A stretch of DNA of 64,000 nt from Nepenthes gracilis (GCA_033239525.1 BSYO01000036.1:9942126-10006125), one strand, 5' to 3'. Positions 1-11,634 are shown, counted from the first letter of the stretch. Numbers and translations are program-made. The notes: generated by a model from the sequence alone, not told the origin.

Positions 1-1830
1 TTGTACACATCCAAAGGTGCAACTTTGAGGGCTCCGCCTTCTAACTTTTAGACCTCAACGTCTAAGAAGAGAGACCAAAGAAAAGGATAGGCTTCTTCGA
101 AGATCTAGCGGTCTGACGACCTTGGGGCGAGAAGCCACAAGCGATAGGGCTTATCCACAGTCGAAGGGCCAATCAAGTCACAATAGGCAAGATGGAAAGC
201 CCGAAGAGGCGTGATCCACACTGCTCATGTTATGGCAAGAGGCCCCTTGCCCGGGAAGAAGCTTCACATAGTGCCAGCAAACGCATCAATGACCTAGCAT
301 GGTCGTCGTTGGAAAGGGAGGTCCGGTTGTCACCATCTATTCACAGGATCGAAAAATCAAACCTAGAGCCCCCCAATCAAAGGTTTTGATCCAGTGCTCC
401 ACCTAGATCACTTCTGTACTTTGTCGGGCTTCCAGGGCCTCGTGAGTTCCCAGTGTGACATAAACAATAGATTGGAATTTCCTCGGGGATGACAGAGTAC
501 TCAGCTCCTTACATGTAACGTTTCATGCCAAAAGATGCTGTCTACACATCGAGTAAGGTTCATCCCTTGGTACCTATGGGTCGCATATCAATAATAAAAG
601 CCCAACATCCAAAATTAAGCAGCTAGTTTAGTGTGACAGGCCCAATCTTTCGGAGTGCAGAAGCCGCAAGTGTAAGCCCTCTGACTAGGATGGCTAGTCG
701 CCCTCCTTGAGGGAATCGTTTCTAGTCTAAATGATCCTCTACGATAGGGCATATGAGCTACAATCCCAGATCAGAAGGATGGTCCAAAAAGCCCAGAGCA
801 CCCTCCGGCCCAAGAGGAGCAGCAAACGATTTTCTACCAGGTGTAGGTAAGTCAAATGCATCTGCGAAGAGTGGTTAAATATCATTTATTAGTTGCCCTA
901 TTTGTTATGCCTATCATTCAATTGCTTGTGTGCATGCATTAAATTTTAAAAGATAGATTGTCCCTAAGTCATGTGAACCTTCCTTCACCTACTGCCCAAC
1001 CGCCAGCAACTCAGTTCAAAACCTTGGTCTCATCAACAAAGTGACCTAGAGATGGTCGAATTCAAAATCTCGATCTCGTTTACCGAGCGGCCTAAACGAG
1101 GTTGAACATTATGGCGCAAGGGGGCTTGCGGACTAAGAGTCAAACCTCCTCATCAAGCGGCCATTAAAACCTTAGGGGGTTTCTTAGTATGCATATGACA
1201 ACTTCATGCCAAAAAAACGAGTACAATCAATTAACCATGGTCAACGGACTAGAACCAAAGACAAGAAAACTACACGTCCTCTAAAAGGACTGAGCACCAA
1301 TGGTTACGTGCAAGTGATGGCCTAGATTTTGCTCGAGTCAGATGACTACGGCCATGAAACCCAGTTGGCCCACATGAGGCACACCCATACCTGTGCCACG
1401 ATGTCCTTCTATAGGAAAGAGCACAAACGGATGAGCACACCCGGTCAAGCCCGACAACAGTAGCTGCAAGAATTAGTCAGCAATTATACTTTTTTAGTAC
1501 CATGACCTCCTCCTAAGAGTGAGCACATCTGAACAAATGCATCCACCAAAAACCGATAACGACCGCAACAATGCATAGTCAGCTAGGCAAAGCCAGTGTT
1601 GGATGAAGACAAATCAAAGGCTCAGCAATGAAGATTGAAACAATCAAATTGGTTTGTTAAAGATCCAAAATGCACAGTTATGATAGCTGAATGCCTACCA
1701 ACATACAAAGAGCTGCCTGCCAACCACTGAGATGACATCTTAGGGTCGAGGGCCTCCCGGTGTACATTGTGCAGGCCTCCGTCTTGTCTCTAGGTAGTCC
1801 ACCGGGTCAAAACTCTCATTCAAACCAAGT
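1..1830. other. Decayed retroelement-like spacer, no gene
   Basis: No reading frame here resembles a known protein or runs beyond about 65 codons. The composition is mixed (about half GC) and unlike the AT-rich spacers further on. It resembles the non-coding and decayed parts of LTR retrotransposons, and the coiled-coil-like repeats just downstream support that reading. This is inference from context only. Confidence 0.4.
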
Positions 1831-1839
1831 ATTTTCATT

Positions 1840-2790
1840 TCAAAGAGCGCCGAGTTGCTACTGCGTCTCACAAAGGGTCTCCTCGAGTAAGGCGATCTGA
1901 TCTAAAAACTAAGCGTTTGTCTGATGAGAGATATTGTGATCTCACCTCAAACTCAAATAGCTTTAGATTGAGAACAGCCATCCGCTCTTCCCTCCACAAA
2001 ACCTTGGCAATAGCAACATTCATTTCGCGTTCCGCATCTTCCAATACAGCGGGATTTATGCGCTCCTAGGATAATTGCTAAATTTCGGCATCCCTCCAAT
2101 ACAGTGCCTTCTCCACTACTCAGAGAGACTCCTGAACCTATCAAATAACCGGTGGTAGTTAGTCAAAAACGCAACAAGAAGGGTCCCTCCGAGGAACGTG
2201 TGTTTCCTACACCTACATCTCGAATGGTCAACCATCCCGAGGCGGAAGCCCCCCTGTGAGTGTGGTGAAGGACTTCCTTCTACCTTTGGGAGATCAACTA
2301 AGTTAGATTAGTATTGAGCTCTAGTGCTCCTCAAATCAAAGGCGCCAACAGAAAAGTTCAGATGGGCAAACTTCCTTCAGGTAGAGCCGAGTCCTCAACC
2401 CTTCGCCTCTTTGGGCACAGCTGCTCTAGAAGTCAACTACTCACTGCTTGGCCTCTTGAAGCGCATCCTCGCAGCAAGGCAATCCGATTTAGAACTCGAG
2501 AGCTTTCCTCTATGAGCTCTTGGATCTCGCCTAAGACTTAAACAATTCAAGGTCGATGATAGTGGCTCGCTCGTGACATTGGATCCTTAGCAATAGTAGT
2601 GTTCGCTTGTCTCTCCATTTCTATCGCCACTGGGCCTCCTGAAGCACATTCTTGCAATAAGGTGATCTGATTCAAAGCCCGAGGTCTTTCTTTGATGAGC
2701 TCTTGGATCTTGCTTAAGAGTCAGATAGCTTAGGGTCGAAGTCGGCAGCTTGCTCTTGACTCTACAAAACCTCAGCTTCCAAAAATAGGT
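1840..2790 (-). repeat. Diverged direct repeats of about 185 bp, remnants of a transposon coiled-coil ORF
   Basis: Three segments align by eye. Each contains a version of AAGGCGATCTGAT (near 1889, 2475 and 2658), then GATGAGCTCTTGGATCT-like sequence, then CTCAAATAGCTTAAGGTCGA-like sequence, then CACAAAACCTTGGCAATAGC-like sequence. The last two are about 183 bp apart. Read on the minus strand, the units give fragments rich in Glu, Lys, Leu and Arg with frequent stops. They resemble the coiled-coil accessory protein that some Tat-type gypsy elements encode antisense to pol; an intact-looking relative lies at 46077-47883 in this window. The element assignment is inference. Confidence 0.45.
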
Positions 2791-2799
2791 CAACCAAGA

Positions 2800-3676
2800 A
2801 CAACCAAGTCAAGGATGTTATGCTTTTAGCACAACAGCTAGACCTCACTTCCAACAAACGCGGGCGGACTCACGAAAAGCCTTAGGAAGCCATGAAAGAA
2901 AGGCAAAGTTGGTCAAGCGATTTACGGAAATGAAGGAATACAAAAGTGGTTGGACGCCATCGCTTAAACACCCTACACCCTGGCCCAACAACAGCTTCGT
3001 TTCAAGATATCAAAAATATACGTCTCCATAGTGACCATGACATGTGTCCTCGCCATAGAGTACTATGACGCGACTATTCACTGGCCTTATTATGATAATC
3101 GATGCTGCACCTCTCCACACAGCTTGCTAGTAGTGGTGGCCCTGACGCTTTCTAATACTCAACTTTCTAAGACCGTAAAATGGTAGCATACAACCCTAAC
3201 ATGATCGAAGGTAATTTGAAAGGCTCATATCTCAACCAAGCGTTCAAGGTGAAATGTTGCAAGTTAGGATCGCCAAAAGATCTAGTTGCCAGTGGTTCGG
3301 ATTGTCCAATTGCCAAATGTCAAGTGGCAGAAAGTAACATCCGAGCAATTCAACTATTCACACCATGCAAGAGTATGGGAGAAGAGTTTCTGCCGGATCC
3401 CGCTTGTGGTTGTATAAGTTCCATGCCAATTTCGAACTCTCACACCATTTGATTGGTGAAAACGATTTGTGATGTAAGGCTTAGAAAGCCCCTCCGTTTA
3501 TAGTTGGAGGAGGAGATCAACTAACATCAATCGAGGAGATCATGCTAGCTCTATAGGCTTGCCGGTGGTAGAGTATCGAATCGGCACTAATTCTTGCCAA
3601 ATAGAGCAAAAATCTCCAGGACGCTTAGGAAAGAAACACGCGTAGAGACATGCATAGTGACGCTCCATTATGATAT
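2800..3676. other. Spacer without recognisable gene
   Basis: The longest plus frame (3180-3452, 90 codons) has no recognisable domain and sits in sequence like the flanking decayed retroelement material. I see no RNA gene and no clear regulatory site. Confidence 0.4.
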
Positions 3677-4260
3677 GTTGGGGATTAAAAATTCAAACCT
3701 CATGACATGAGGAACTAGTAATGGGTCCGACGATTCATGAATCGACTCTAAATCCAACTGCAGGGAGATCGATAGCCCAATGGAACTTCCTCCAATCGCA
3801 AGGTGGGTCGACCCGAAGCTGTTCATTAAGGAGCAGTCGATTAAAGTAATGCATCGCTGCACTCATAGTTGCTGCTCCTATACGGCTGCCAACACCCCGA
3901 TATTGCAACACGTGCAAACATAGTCATATTGCCTCTAATTACGCATCATCCCATAATGGCAGATAACTTAACAAATTTTTCTAAAATGTAATTGTCATGC
4001 TGCAACCTCCAGCATTATCCTAAAAAAGGAAAGAATATTCCCAAATAGTAGCAATTTCTATGGTTGATCCCCGTGATCGTCGAGATAGCTCAATGGATCT
4101 ACACAGGTAAATGCTGCCAATCGTGAGGCCCAAGGAAGGCTATACCGACTTCAACACTATAAATACCCATTTACCTCTGCGAAGAAGGGAGACTTTGGCT
4201 TAGAAATGTATCCCTAAGGCTAGACTTTGAGGCTCTCTCCAAACCCTCAGACTCTTAGAC
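3677..4260 (+). promoter_or_regulatory. LTR-like segment with TATA box
   Basis: A good TATA box (CTATAAATA, 4158-4166) is followed about 100 bp later by the start of a tandem array. No host coding region follows. This layout, a TATA box then a repeat-rich R/U5-like stretch, is common in plant LTRs. A TGTTGG at 3677 could be the LTR start, but I found no partner LTR or TSD, so the boundaries are guesses. Confidence 0.3.
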
Positions 4261-4264
4261 GCGA

Positions 4265-4915
4265 CGAGATGTCACAAAGTCGCTCTCCAACCGAGCACAC
4301 TCATTAGTGCCAAATCCTCAGTCACCAAACCGCTCATCTACCTAGTGCATTGTTGAAGCCCAATCCTCCATGTCAAAGTCACTCCCCTACTGAGCACACC
4401 GTCGAAGCTCAATCCTCAATCTCAAAATCGCTCTCCTACCAAGCTCACCATCAAAACTCAATCCTTCATCTTAAAACTGCTTCCCTACTGAGCGCAGCGG
4501 CAGAACCCAATATTTCACCTCAAAGTCATTTCCCGACTGAGCACAACATCAGAGCTCATTCCTCCATCATTAGGCCACTTTCCTGTCGAGCACACCGCCA
4601 GAACCCAGTCGTCCATCACCAAGCCACTCTTTTGCCGAGCACACCGCAAAAACTAATCCTGCATCTCAAAGTCGCTCCCCTATCAAGCACATTGCCTTAG
4701 TCCAGACCTCCATCACTAAGCCGCTCAACTATCGAATACACCGTTGGAGCCCAATCCTCCATCTCGAAGCTACTCTTTTGCTGAGCGCACCGCAGGAGAT
4801 CAATCCACAATATCAATGCAACACCCTGGTTGAGCACACCGCTAGGGTTTAGGCCTGGATCTCAAAGCCGTTCCTCGATCAAGCGCACCGCCAGAGCTCA
4901 ATCCTCTGTGTACAC
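4265..4915 (+). repeat. Tandem array, about 13 copies of a 49-bp unit
   Basis: A degenerate unit of about 49 bp recurs roughly 13 times. Its core reads GAGCACACCGCCAGAGCCCA, then ATCCTCCATCTCAAAGCCGC, then TCCCCTACT. Copies start near 4391, 4440, 4489, 4537, 4587, 4637, 4685, 4733, 4782, 4832 and 4880. Because 49 is not a multiple of 3, any open frame cycles through all three phases and yields a 49-residue protein repeat every three units. The 116-codon plus frame at 4350-4700 is explained this way and is probably not a gene. Confidence 0.8.
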
Positions 4916-5805
4916 TCAATCTCCTAAATACATACATCTATATATTATTTTTTACACATTTTCCTATCTTTTTATCCATATAAGAAAGATCTTTAATTTG
5001 AATTTTAAAAGATATATCGGGAAGCAAATTTCTACCATCCACTGACATCTTATTTATTAGTTGTAATGTATATGATCTAGATTCAAAATAATAAAAATTA
5101 AACCCGCTTCATCTCAACCTCCTAGGAAGACCAAATAATTTACTAACTCATTCGATAATTCAAATCCAGTGATACAATCACTTCCTAAAGCTGATATGTT
5201 GTAACGTATTTATATTGGATTTAATCTAATAGACACGGTTGCTTGGCTTTTTTTATGTTTTATGTTTCACTTTTTATAAAATTAAAAAAATAATATCTAT
5301 TTATCAACAAATCAAAAGAATTTATTAACGATATATTATTTTAATAATGATAATACTTTCATTAAATTAATTTTTTATTAAATTAATAATATATAATATT
5401 TGAATTAAGTTATCCAAAACATCAAATAATAATCTAAACATTGCTATTATTAAGCAATCTAAATTATTAAAAATCTGTATTTTTATTTTTTATATCAATA
5501 ATTATATCTTTGAATGTGCAAATATAATTTATATTAATTTAATATTTTTTATAAAAATAATAAATTAAAATAAAATTTTAAATGTATAAATAATTTTGGC
5601 TATAAATTAAATCAAGCTTTTATTATTTATTAAGTGAATTTATTTATATTTTTTAAGCTTATCAATTAATAATTTTATAATTATATATTTTTAAAATAAT
5701 ATTTTATAAATATAATTTAAAATATAGTAAAAATATTGTTTTAATATTTTTAAAAAATTTTAAATCGTATTTTTTTTATTTTACAAAAAAACAAATTTAA
5801 AAAAA
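4916..5805. other. AT-rich spacer
   Basis: This is a very AT-rich stretch with poly-A and poly-T runs and no supported gene. It ends in an A-run directly before the GC-rich island at 5806. Confidence 0.6.
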
Positions 5806-6180
5806 AAAAAAAGCTAGCCCTGCAATGTGGGGCCCGCACAGCGGCCCCGAGTCCCAGAGCCACCACCACAAAAACAACGTCACGATAACCAAATAATTCA
5901 AAATAAACTTTTTAAAAAATTAATTGTTTTTTCGTGGCTGAAAATAAATTCACGAAGCAGCAGCCAACCAATCAACGGGAGGAAACAGGTACGCTCTACG
6001 GATAGCCAATGACAGAAGCGCAGTGGGGTCCACCAGGTGAGTTCACATGCGGCTGTTAGCGTTTCCCGTGGCGGAGAAACGAACCCGTGAGCGATTCGCT
6101 GGTCCGGCTGCAGCCGCAACCCGACGAAATGTACGTCCATTTTCACGGTCTGCTCCGACGTGGGGCCCCCATGATGTGAA
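5806..6180. promoter_or_regulatory. Isolated GC-rich, promoter-like island
   Basis: A GC-rich block of about 370 bp is embedded between strongly AT-rich flanks. It holds CCAAT-type motifs (AGCCAACCAATCAAC near 5960, AGCCAATGAC near 6004) and GGGGCCC-type motifs at both ends, and it abuts a CT microsatellite. No coding region starts nearby on either strand. It may be a promoter or 5' leader orphaned from its gene, or part of an unrecognised element. Confidence 0.3.
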
Positions 6181-6181
6181 A

Positions 6182-6212
6182 TCTCTCTCTCTCTCTCTCT
6201 CTCTCCCTCTCT
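6182..6212 (+). repeat. CT microsatellite
   Basis: About 14 CT dinucleotides with one CC interruption, at the edge of the GC-rich island. CT tracts are common in plant core promoters and 5' leaders. Confidence 0.9.
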
Positions 6213-6652
6213 AAAAAAATTTAATTAAAAAATATTCATCAATCATCTTTATAACATCTACAAATAATAAAATATTTATTTATTAATTTATTTTTATATA
6301 ATTTTTTTATTATTAAATAAATAAAATATTATTGATTTATTAATCCCCATGATATGATGTTAATTAATTTATTTATTTTTAAGCAAATCTGATAATATTA
6401 GTAAATAAAAATGTCTCAAAAATTAATTTTTGACCATTAATCAATTTTTTTTGGAAGCTTCTTACAATATTCATTGTGAATATTTTGATAAAGACCCGTG
6501 ACACTAACAGTGCTAAATATTATAAAAAAATATTTATGAGACACACCCATTTATTTTTTATATATTTTTAAATAATATAATATTTATTTATAATCGATAA
6601 TTATAAATTAATAAATAATATAATATATAATTAAAAATATTTTAAATATAAT
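6213..6652. other. AT-rich spacer
   Basis: AT-rich non-coding sequence with no supported feature. It ends at the TSD of a LINE-type insertion. Confidence 0.6.
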
Positions 6653-6669
6653 TAAATGATACTCCTAAT
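6653..6669 (+). repeat. 17-bp target-site duplication, left copy
   Basis: TAAATGATACTCCTAAT occurs here and again at 7490-7506. It brackets a segment that begins with a T-run on the plus strand, that is, a poly-A tail on the minus strand. This is the signature of target-primed reverse transcription. Confidence 0.9.
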
Positions 6670-7489
6670 TTTTTTTTGGTAAGTAAGTATTTTGGATTAA
6701 AGGGAAAAAAAATTATACAAACTATATTATAACTCCAAGTATTTTAACTTGGAGTTAGAACATATAACGTTAGACACACTTTGCGATTGATATATCAGAA
6801 AATATATCAAAAAAACCTCTAGGAGGACAACGTTCGACAGAACCAACAGAATATGAACACTATCAAATATACATGAGCAGGCTCATAATCAGTTACTCCC
6901 GAGTCAACTGAATCAACAACATCCAATCGCCCCGAAGCAGCTTACTACAGCAAAAACAAGTGCTGCCATCAATCTAATTGCACCCCTAGTTTTCCAACTG
7001 CAGCAAAGCAATAGGCAACTGCAGCACATCCCCAGCCCCAACGCCAGCAAAAGATCAGTAGCAGCTGCACAGTCCAGGAATTCCCAGGAGATCAGCAGCC
7101 ATCAGTAGGAGCATGGTATACTTCACCCACATGCTAATGGAAGACAACAGCCCTTCCTGGAAATTCTACCATTCCACCTCCAAGCAGGCCAAATAAGCAA
7201 CAGTAGTAGACTCAGCCAACCAGCTACCAGAGTTTTCAATCAGCAGCAAGGCCTATGCAATTGCAGCAGCATCCATAGTCCCCAACACCAGCAGATGGCT
7301 CCAGCAGCAAATGCAGCACCCTGCAAGGAAATACCACTACACTGCCGCCCCAAGAGCTTTATACCCTATGTCAACAGGTTTGCAATATTGCCAAGACCAA
7401 AACACAGAGCATCTGCAAAGCAGAACAGCAACCAAGAACATAATTGGGCATAACAAGGCTGAATTTCAATCCCTCCAGCCATGCTTTAC
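6670..7489 (-). mobile_element. 5'-truncated LINE-type retroposon tail
   Basis: An 820-bp insertion in minus orientation, bounded by a perfect 17-bp TSD. Its minus-strand 3' end is an A-run preceded by sequence closely related to the 3' end of the element at 33314-37574. Both share the plus-strand GTAAGTAAGTATTTTGGATT near the tail, a CCAAGTATTTTAACTTGGAG-type palindrome, a CCTCTAGGAG motif and a long CAGCAGC-rich stretch. No ORF is preserved. The two copies show that this tail belongs to a mobile family. Truncation at the 5' end is typical of LINE machinery. Confidence 0.85.
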
Positions 7490-7506
7490 TAAATGATACT
7501 CCTAAT
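7490..7506 (+). repeat. 17-bp target-site duplication, right copy
   Basis: Exact copy of the 17-mer at 6653-6669, marking the 5' (truncated) end of the minus-strand LINE tail. Confidence 0.9.
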
Positions 7507-8330
7507 ACTACTAAAAGTTACAACAAATAATAGAGTGTTGCGTAGTACTCTCTTTGTATTGTTTGTCGCATTTGAATTTTTGACCTTACACACAATTTAA
7601 CTTTGATAAGTTATTTTTTAAATATTCTATTGATTTGAAGCTGGAAAATAATATTCTAAATATAATTTAAAATTATTTAAAATAGAAATGATTTTATAAA
7701 AAAATTCAATGGACAAAGTCGAATTTATTGGACATAAAGATTTCAAAGGTGATTAAGTAAACTGGAAAAAGTGAAATATAACCAATAAAGTCGATTTAGA
7801 GTATCGTAATTTGATATGTATTCACGAGCCTGATATAAATAGCTATGTTTTTGGACTTACCTATTTGAAAGATGAAGTGAGTTATTCTCGGATATCTATT
7901 TTTAAATAGATAGTTATTATTTAATAACTAATTTTAACTATTTTTTTTTTTTTAAATAATTAAACATAATAATTAATTTAAAAATTAAATTATCAAATCT
8001 AAAAATAATTTTATCTATTTTTTTTAAGAGATAGAGTCGAGTCGTTAATATATAGGCAAGAGCCAATTAGCTTAAGCCACGTGTGATAATTCATGCACGT
8101 GAATCTGCATGCATGGAATTCATAGATGATTAAACGATGATGGAGACTCATCATATTGAATCTCTTTCATTTTCACTCTAATTCCAGAGGACATGAACTA
8201 TTTTAAGAGAATGATAAGTTTCTTCTTTGAAATCGAAAGCTAATATAATTTAATTAGGTAGTCCGATCTAATATTAATATATGGTATTATAGATAATATT
8301 AGTTAATTTTATAATTTTTTTAAGGAGTTC
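7507..8330. other. AT-rich spacer
   Basis: No gene is supported. Around 7880-8040 there is an AT-rich, partly self-complementary block, ATCTATTTTTAAATAGATAG to TTTTTTTTAAGAGATAGAG. It resembles the MITE-like repeat at 8331-8530. Confidence 0.5.
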
Positions 8331-8530
8331 TATCTCTCATAAAGATGAAAATATCTATTTTTAATATTTTAATTATTTATTTTTAAATAAATAATTATAA
8401 TTTAATTAATTTTAAAATTTTAAATTTTAATTAAAATTAATTATTTTTAAATAATTAGATCATAAATATTTATTTAAAAATAAATAATTAAAATAAAAAA
8501 AATAATCACCTTCATCTATTTTGAGAGATA
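8331..8530. repeat. MITE-like palindromic repeat
   Basis: A 200-bp AT-rich segment with terminal inverted repeats: TATCTCTCATAAAGATGAA (8331-8349) against the complement of TTCATCTATTTTGAGAGATA (8511-8530). It has no coding capacity. Related blocks occur at 11126-11280, 11467-11634 and 31840-31975. The size and structure fit a small non-autonomous DNA element or foldback repeat, but I could not define a TSD. Confidence 0.55.
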
Positions 8531-8701
8531 AGCCCCCCTCAACCTTTCGCCAATGGAAGTAGATTTAACGTGAGATGCAAATAGTGAGTAGGCATTCCTT
8601 TTTCACAAGAGAGAGAAAACAGAACGTTAAATCATTACATGAACGATATCAAAGAAGATGAATTTATTCAAGAAATGATAGACAGCCTGATGATCGTATC
8701 A

Positions 8702-10819
8702 TCATTTCTTTAATCGGGAAACTCTTCTGATCAAGACGATCAAACAAAGCAGACGATAGAACACAAAGAACCCAGCCAGTGCATAAACATTACTCCACCT
8801 CTCTGCTTCACGAAGCCCTCTCTTCCGCAGAACGTCGGCGCCGGTGGCCATGCAACTCCGACTCTCTTCATACCATACACACCTCGAGGCAAGGCAAGAG
8901 TACTCGTTGATGAGAAGCGCATCAAGGGCATACTTGTACATGGAGAAGAAATGCATGAAAACCCAGTATTTTGGCATACTGTCCTTCGATATAAAGTAGC
9001 CGGAGAACAGAAAGAAGCCGCCGAGAAGCACCGTCACAAGAGATGTTCCGGCGATGTAATTCGGTGCCAAAGAGCTCAAGAAAAGCACGAATGAGTTTGC
9101 CATTAGCACCACCATCCAGATCACCAGCACGAAGTAAACGAACGCCGGCCACGAGGCGCAAAGACCCACCAAGAAATAGACCGAAAGAGAGTAAAGAATG
9201 GCAATGGCGAGCAGGTATGGGAGGAAGACGAGGGTGTTTGCGATTAAGTAGGAAGAGAGCCTGTAAACGCCGCTAGAGGTTTCCCTTAAGAGGATTAGCC
9301 TCTCGTCGATGAAGATTGGAAGGGTTTCTGTTGTGGAAGATAGGAGGAAGGTGAGAGTGAAGGCAAAAAGCCCTAATCTTTTCTGAATTCCCTGTTTGTC
9401 GTAGCCAATGTTGATGTAGATTGTTCCCAGTACAAGGCCTACAACAATGGCTTCCAATGCATTTGTTAGGAGGAGCTGCTTTGTCCTGTAAATTATCTTC
9501 CAACACCTGCTATCAACGACTTCAACTTCATTAAATATATATTTAGACAAAGATATTGGCGTAATAGACTTATGTCGTATCAACGACTCTATTTTATGAT
9601 TTTCTTCTTTGGCATGTTAATGTTTTATACCCTTGTCATTTAATTTAATAAGCTATAATTATGTTCTACTGAGTATACGTGGACATAATTTTGGTGAATA
9701 TATATAGTAAGATGAAATTTTTAAAAAAAATAAAAAAAGAGTGTAGATGTAGACATCGTTTCGTAATATTACAAATATGAACATTGAATAAGATATTAAA
9801 TAAAAATATTAAAGACTTTTTAAATCTTGCCTGCTGTAAAGGATGGCGATCTCACGAAACCTCGAGCTCTTATATCCAATCACAGTCTTCCCTTCCTCAG
9901 TGAAATTAGCGGTTGATGATCTGTTGGGTGAAGGAGGTGCAATGGTGGTTTTGAACTCTTGCAGTTGGCTTAATATTTCCATGGCGTACTCAAGGGCGTT
10001 GAGCTGAGGAGGGACGGAGAAGCCGCCGGAGCTCAGGTAAGCTTGCAGCGACGCCAGGGTCCCGTGGTGGACGACGGCGCCTCTGGAAAGCAGAACGATC
10101 TTGTCAACGCAAGAGAGGATCTTGAAGCTCGGTTGGTGTACTGACAGGACCACAGTCCTGTGGCGGGACTCGGCGATGGACTTGATCGTCTGCATGACGT
10201 TGAAGGCGGAGGCGCTGTCCAGCCCTGAGGTGGGCTCGTCGAGGATGAGGACGCCGGGGTCATGCAGGAGGCTGAGGCCTATAGACACGCGCCGCCTCTC
10301 TCCTCCGGACAGGCCTTGTCCGAGCATGGTGTTTGATAGGTGGGTTAGGCGAAGCTCCGTTAGGAGGGAGGAGATGACGGCGGGGACGGAAGAGGAGTCT
10401 GGCAGGAGGAGGCGGGCCACGAAGGCGAATGTCTCGGAGACGGTGAGGAGAGGAAGGCATGCGTCGTGCTGGGGGACGTAGGCGGAGAGTCTGCGGATTG
10501 AAGATGGGTTTATGGGGGAGGAGTTGAGGAGGAGGGTGCCGGTGGTAGGGGAGGTTCTGGCGGCGAGGATGTCAAGGAGGGTGGATTTTCCGGCGCCGCT
10601 TGGGCCCACGACTGCGAGGATCTGAGAAGGGTAGGCGGTGAGGGAGACGTCTCGGAGGATGTAGGTTGGTGGGGCTTGACTGCAGGGTTTGAAGAGGAAT
10701 GACGACGTTATAGAAGTCACGGTGGCGGTGGTGCATTTGGTGAAGGAGACAGAGGAAGCTGTTAATTTGTAGGTTCTCGGTGAAGGCGGCGGCGACGGTG
10801 GTGAATGGTGGTTTTCCAT
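8702..10819 (-). CDS. ABCG-subfamily half-transporter (ABCG4/ABCG8-like)
   Basis: A half-size ABC transporter of the WBC/ABCG group. Members dimerise in a membrane and use ATP to export lipids, hormones or secondary metabolites; the substrate here is unknown. The ABC domain comes first: Walker A GPSGAGKS (residues 72-79), signature LSGGERRRV (from about 170), Walker B LILDEP (about 191-196) and the H-loop His of SVHQP (about 228). The second part holds the ABC2 membrane domain with about six hydrophobic segments and conserved blocks such as LLRETSSGVYRLSSYL and GYFISKDSMPKYW. The ATG at 10817-10819 is the only start that fits the family's short Pro/Ser-rich N terminus. Exon 1 is 9831-10819 and exon 2 is 8702-9506. 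Together they encode 597 residues, close to Arabidopsis ABCG4/ABCG8, which are intronless as far as I recall. Splicing joins ILYSR to CWKIIYR; relatives have Phe where this has Cys. Confidence 0.9.
9507..9830 (-). other. 324-bp GC-AG intron or insertion inside the ABCG gene
   Basis: The segment splits one conserved reading frame exactly between the Ser-Arg and Cys-Trp-Lys codons. Its minus-strand borders are CAG|GCAAG and ATAGCAG|GTG. The first is the consensus of the rare GC-type 5' splice site and the second is an AG acceptor. Removal restores the frame. The interior is AT-rich with many stops. AGCAGG occurs at both borders, so a 6-bp TSD from an insertion that is now spliced out is an alternative. 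An 11-bp sequence, AGTCGTTGATA, is repeated within its acceptor-proximal part. Confidence 0.7.
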
Positions 10820-11125
10820 ATAGAGAAAGGCGGCGATGAATCTTATAGTTGAAGGAAGATAAGCTTTTGTGTGTGGCCGTGAACCATGTTACTCATTGTA
10901 CTTGAATCATTTAGGTTGGCTATAAGTATCAAAAATCACTTTTTTTTTTTTTGCCTTTTTGTGAGCAACGAGGGATCCTTGCAGCTTTGGCTCGCATAAT
11001 TAAAAAAATTATTAAATTTAATTTAAGGATTATAAATTTAAAAAAATAAAAAATATAATGAACCAATAATTTTCTTGACATTAACTTTACTAGCTAGTTT
11101 ATTTTATATTTGATACAAGTAGGGT

Positions 11126-11280
11126 TCTATTTTTAAAGAAATAGATAGGGTTAATTTTTAGATTTAATATATTTATTTTTAAAAAATTAATTAAAATTAA
11201 TTATTAAATTATAATTATTAATTTAAAAATAAACGATCTAAATTTAAAAAATAACCCCTTTTATCTTTTTAAGAATTAGA
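11126..11280. repeat. MITE-like palindromic repeat
   Basis: A 155-bp AT-rich block whose ends are imperfect inverted repeats of about 33 bp (11126-11158 and 11248-11280). It is related to the block at 8331-8530. A second, more diverged copy lies 353 bp downstream with shared flanking sequence. Confidence 0.5.
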
Positions 11281-11466
11281 GTCTCCCTCGTCCCCCTTTA
11301 TCTATTTGCAGGCTAGACCAGCTTCTCAATTTTGAATACAGTAAATTTTTATAGAAACTCATAATATAATTTAACATTTAAATTTTTACATTTTAAAATG
11401 TAGATCGTTAGATCCTTACAATTTAATTATTTAAAGAGAATAGATTCAAGCCCTTTATCTGGGATC

Positions 11467-11634
11467 AAGTATTTTTAAAGAAATTTAATATTTTATTTAT
11501 TTTTAAATAAATAGTTAAAATTTAATTATTTTTTAAAAAATAATTAAAATTAATTATTAAATTATAATCTTTGATTCAAAAATAAACGACTCAAATTTAA
11601 AAAATAACCCCTTTTATTTCTTTAAGAGTTAGAG
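11467..11634. repeat. MITE-like palindromic repeat, duplicated copy
   Basis: Shares the AAAATAACCCCTTTTAT-type right end with the copy at 11126-11280. It also shares about 75 bp beyond the right end, so the pair arose by segmental duplication rather than by two separate insertions. Confidence 0.5.

Noticed and set aside
4350..4700. 116-codon plus-strand frame as a gene
   Set aside because: It lies wholly inside the 49-bp tandem array; the open frame is a by-product of the repeat period.
3677..5046. Complete LTR of an element at the left end of the window
   Set aside because: TGTTGG at 3677 and CTGACA at 5046 could be LTR ends, but no second LTR, TSD, primer site or polypurine tract was found.
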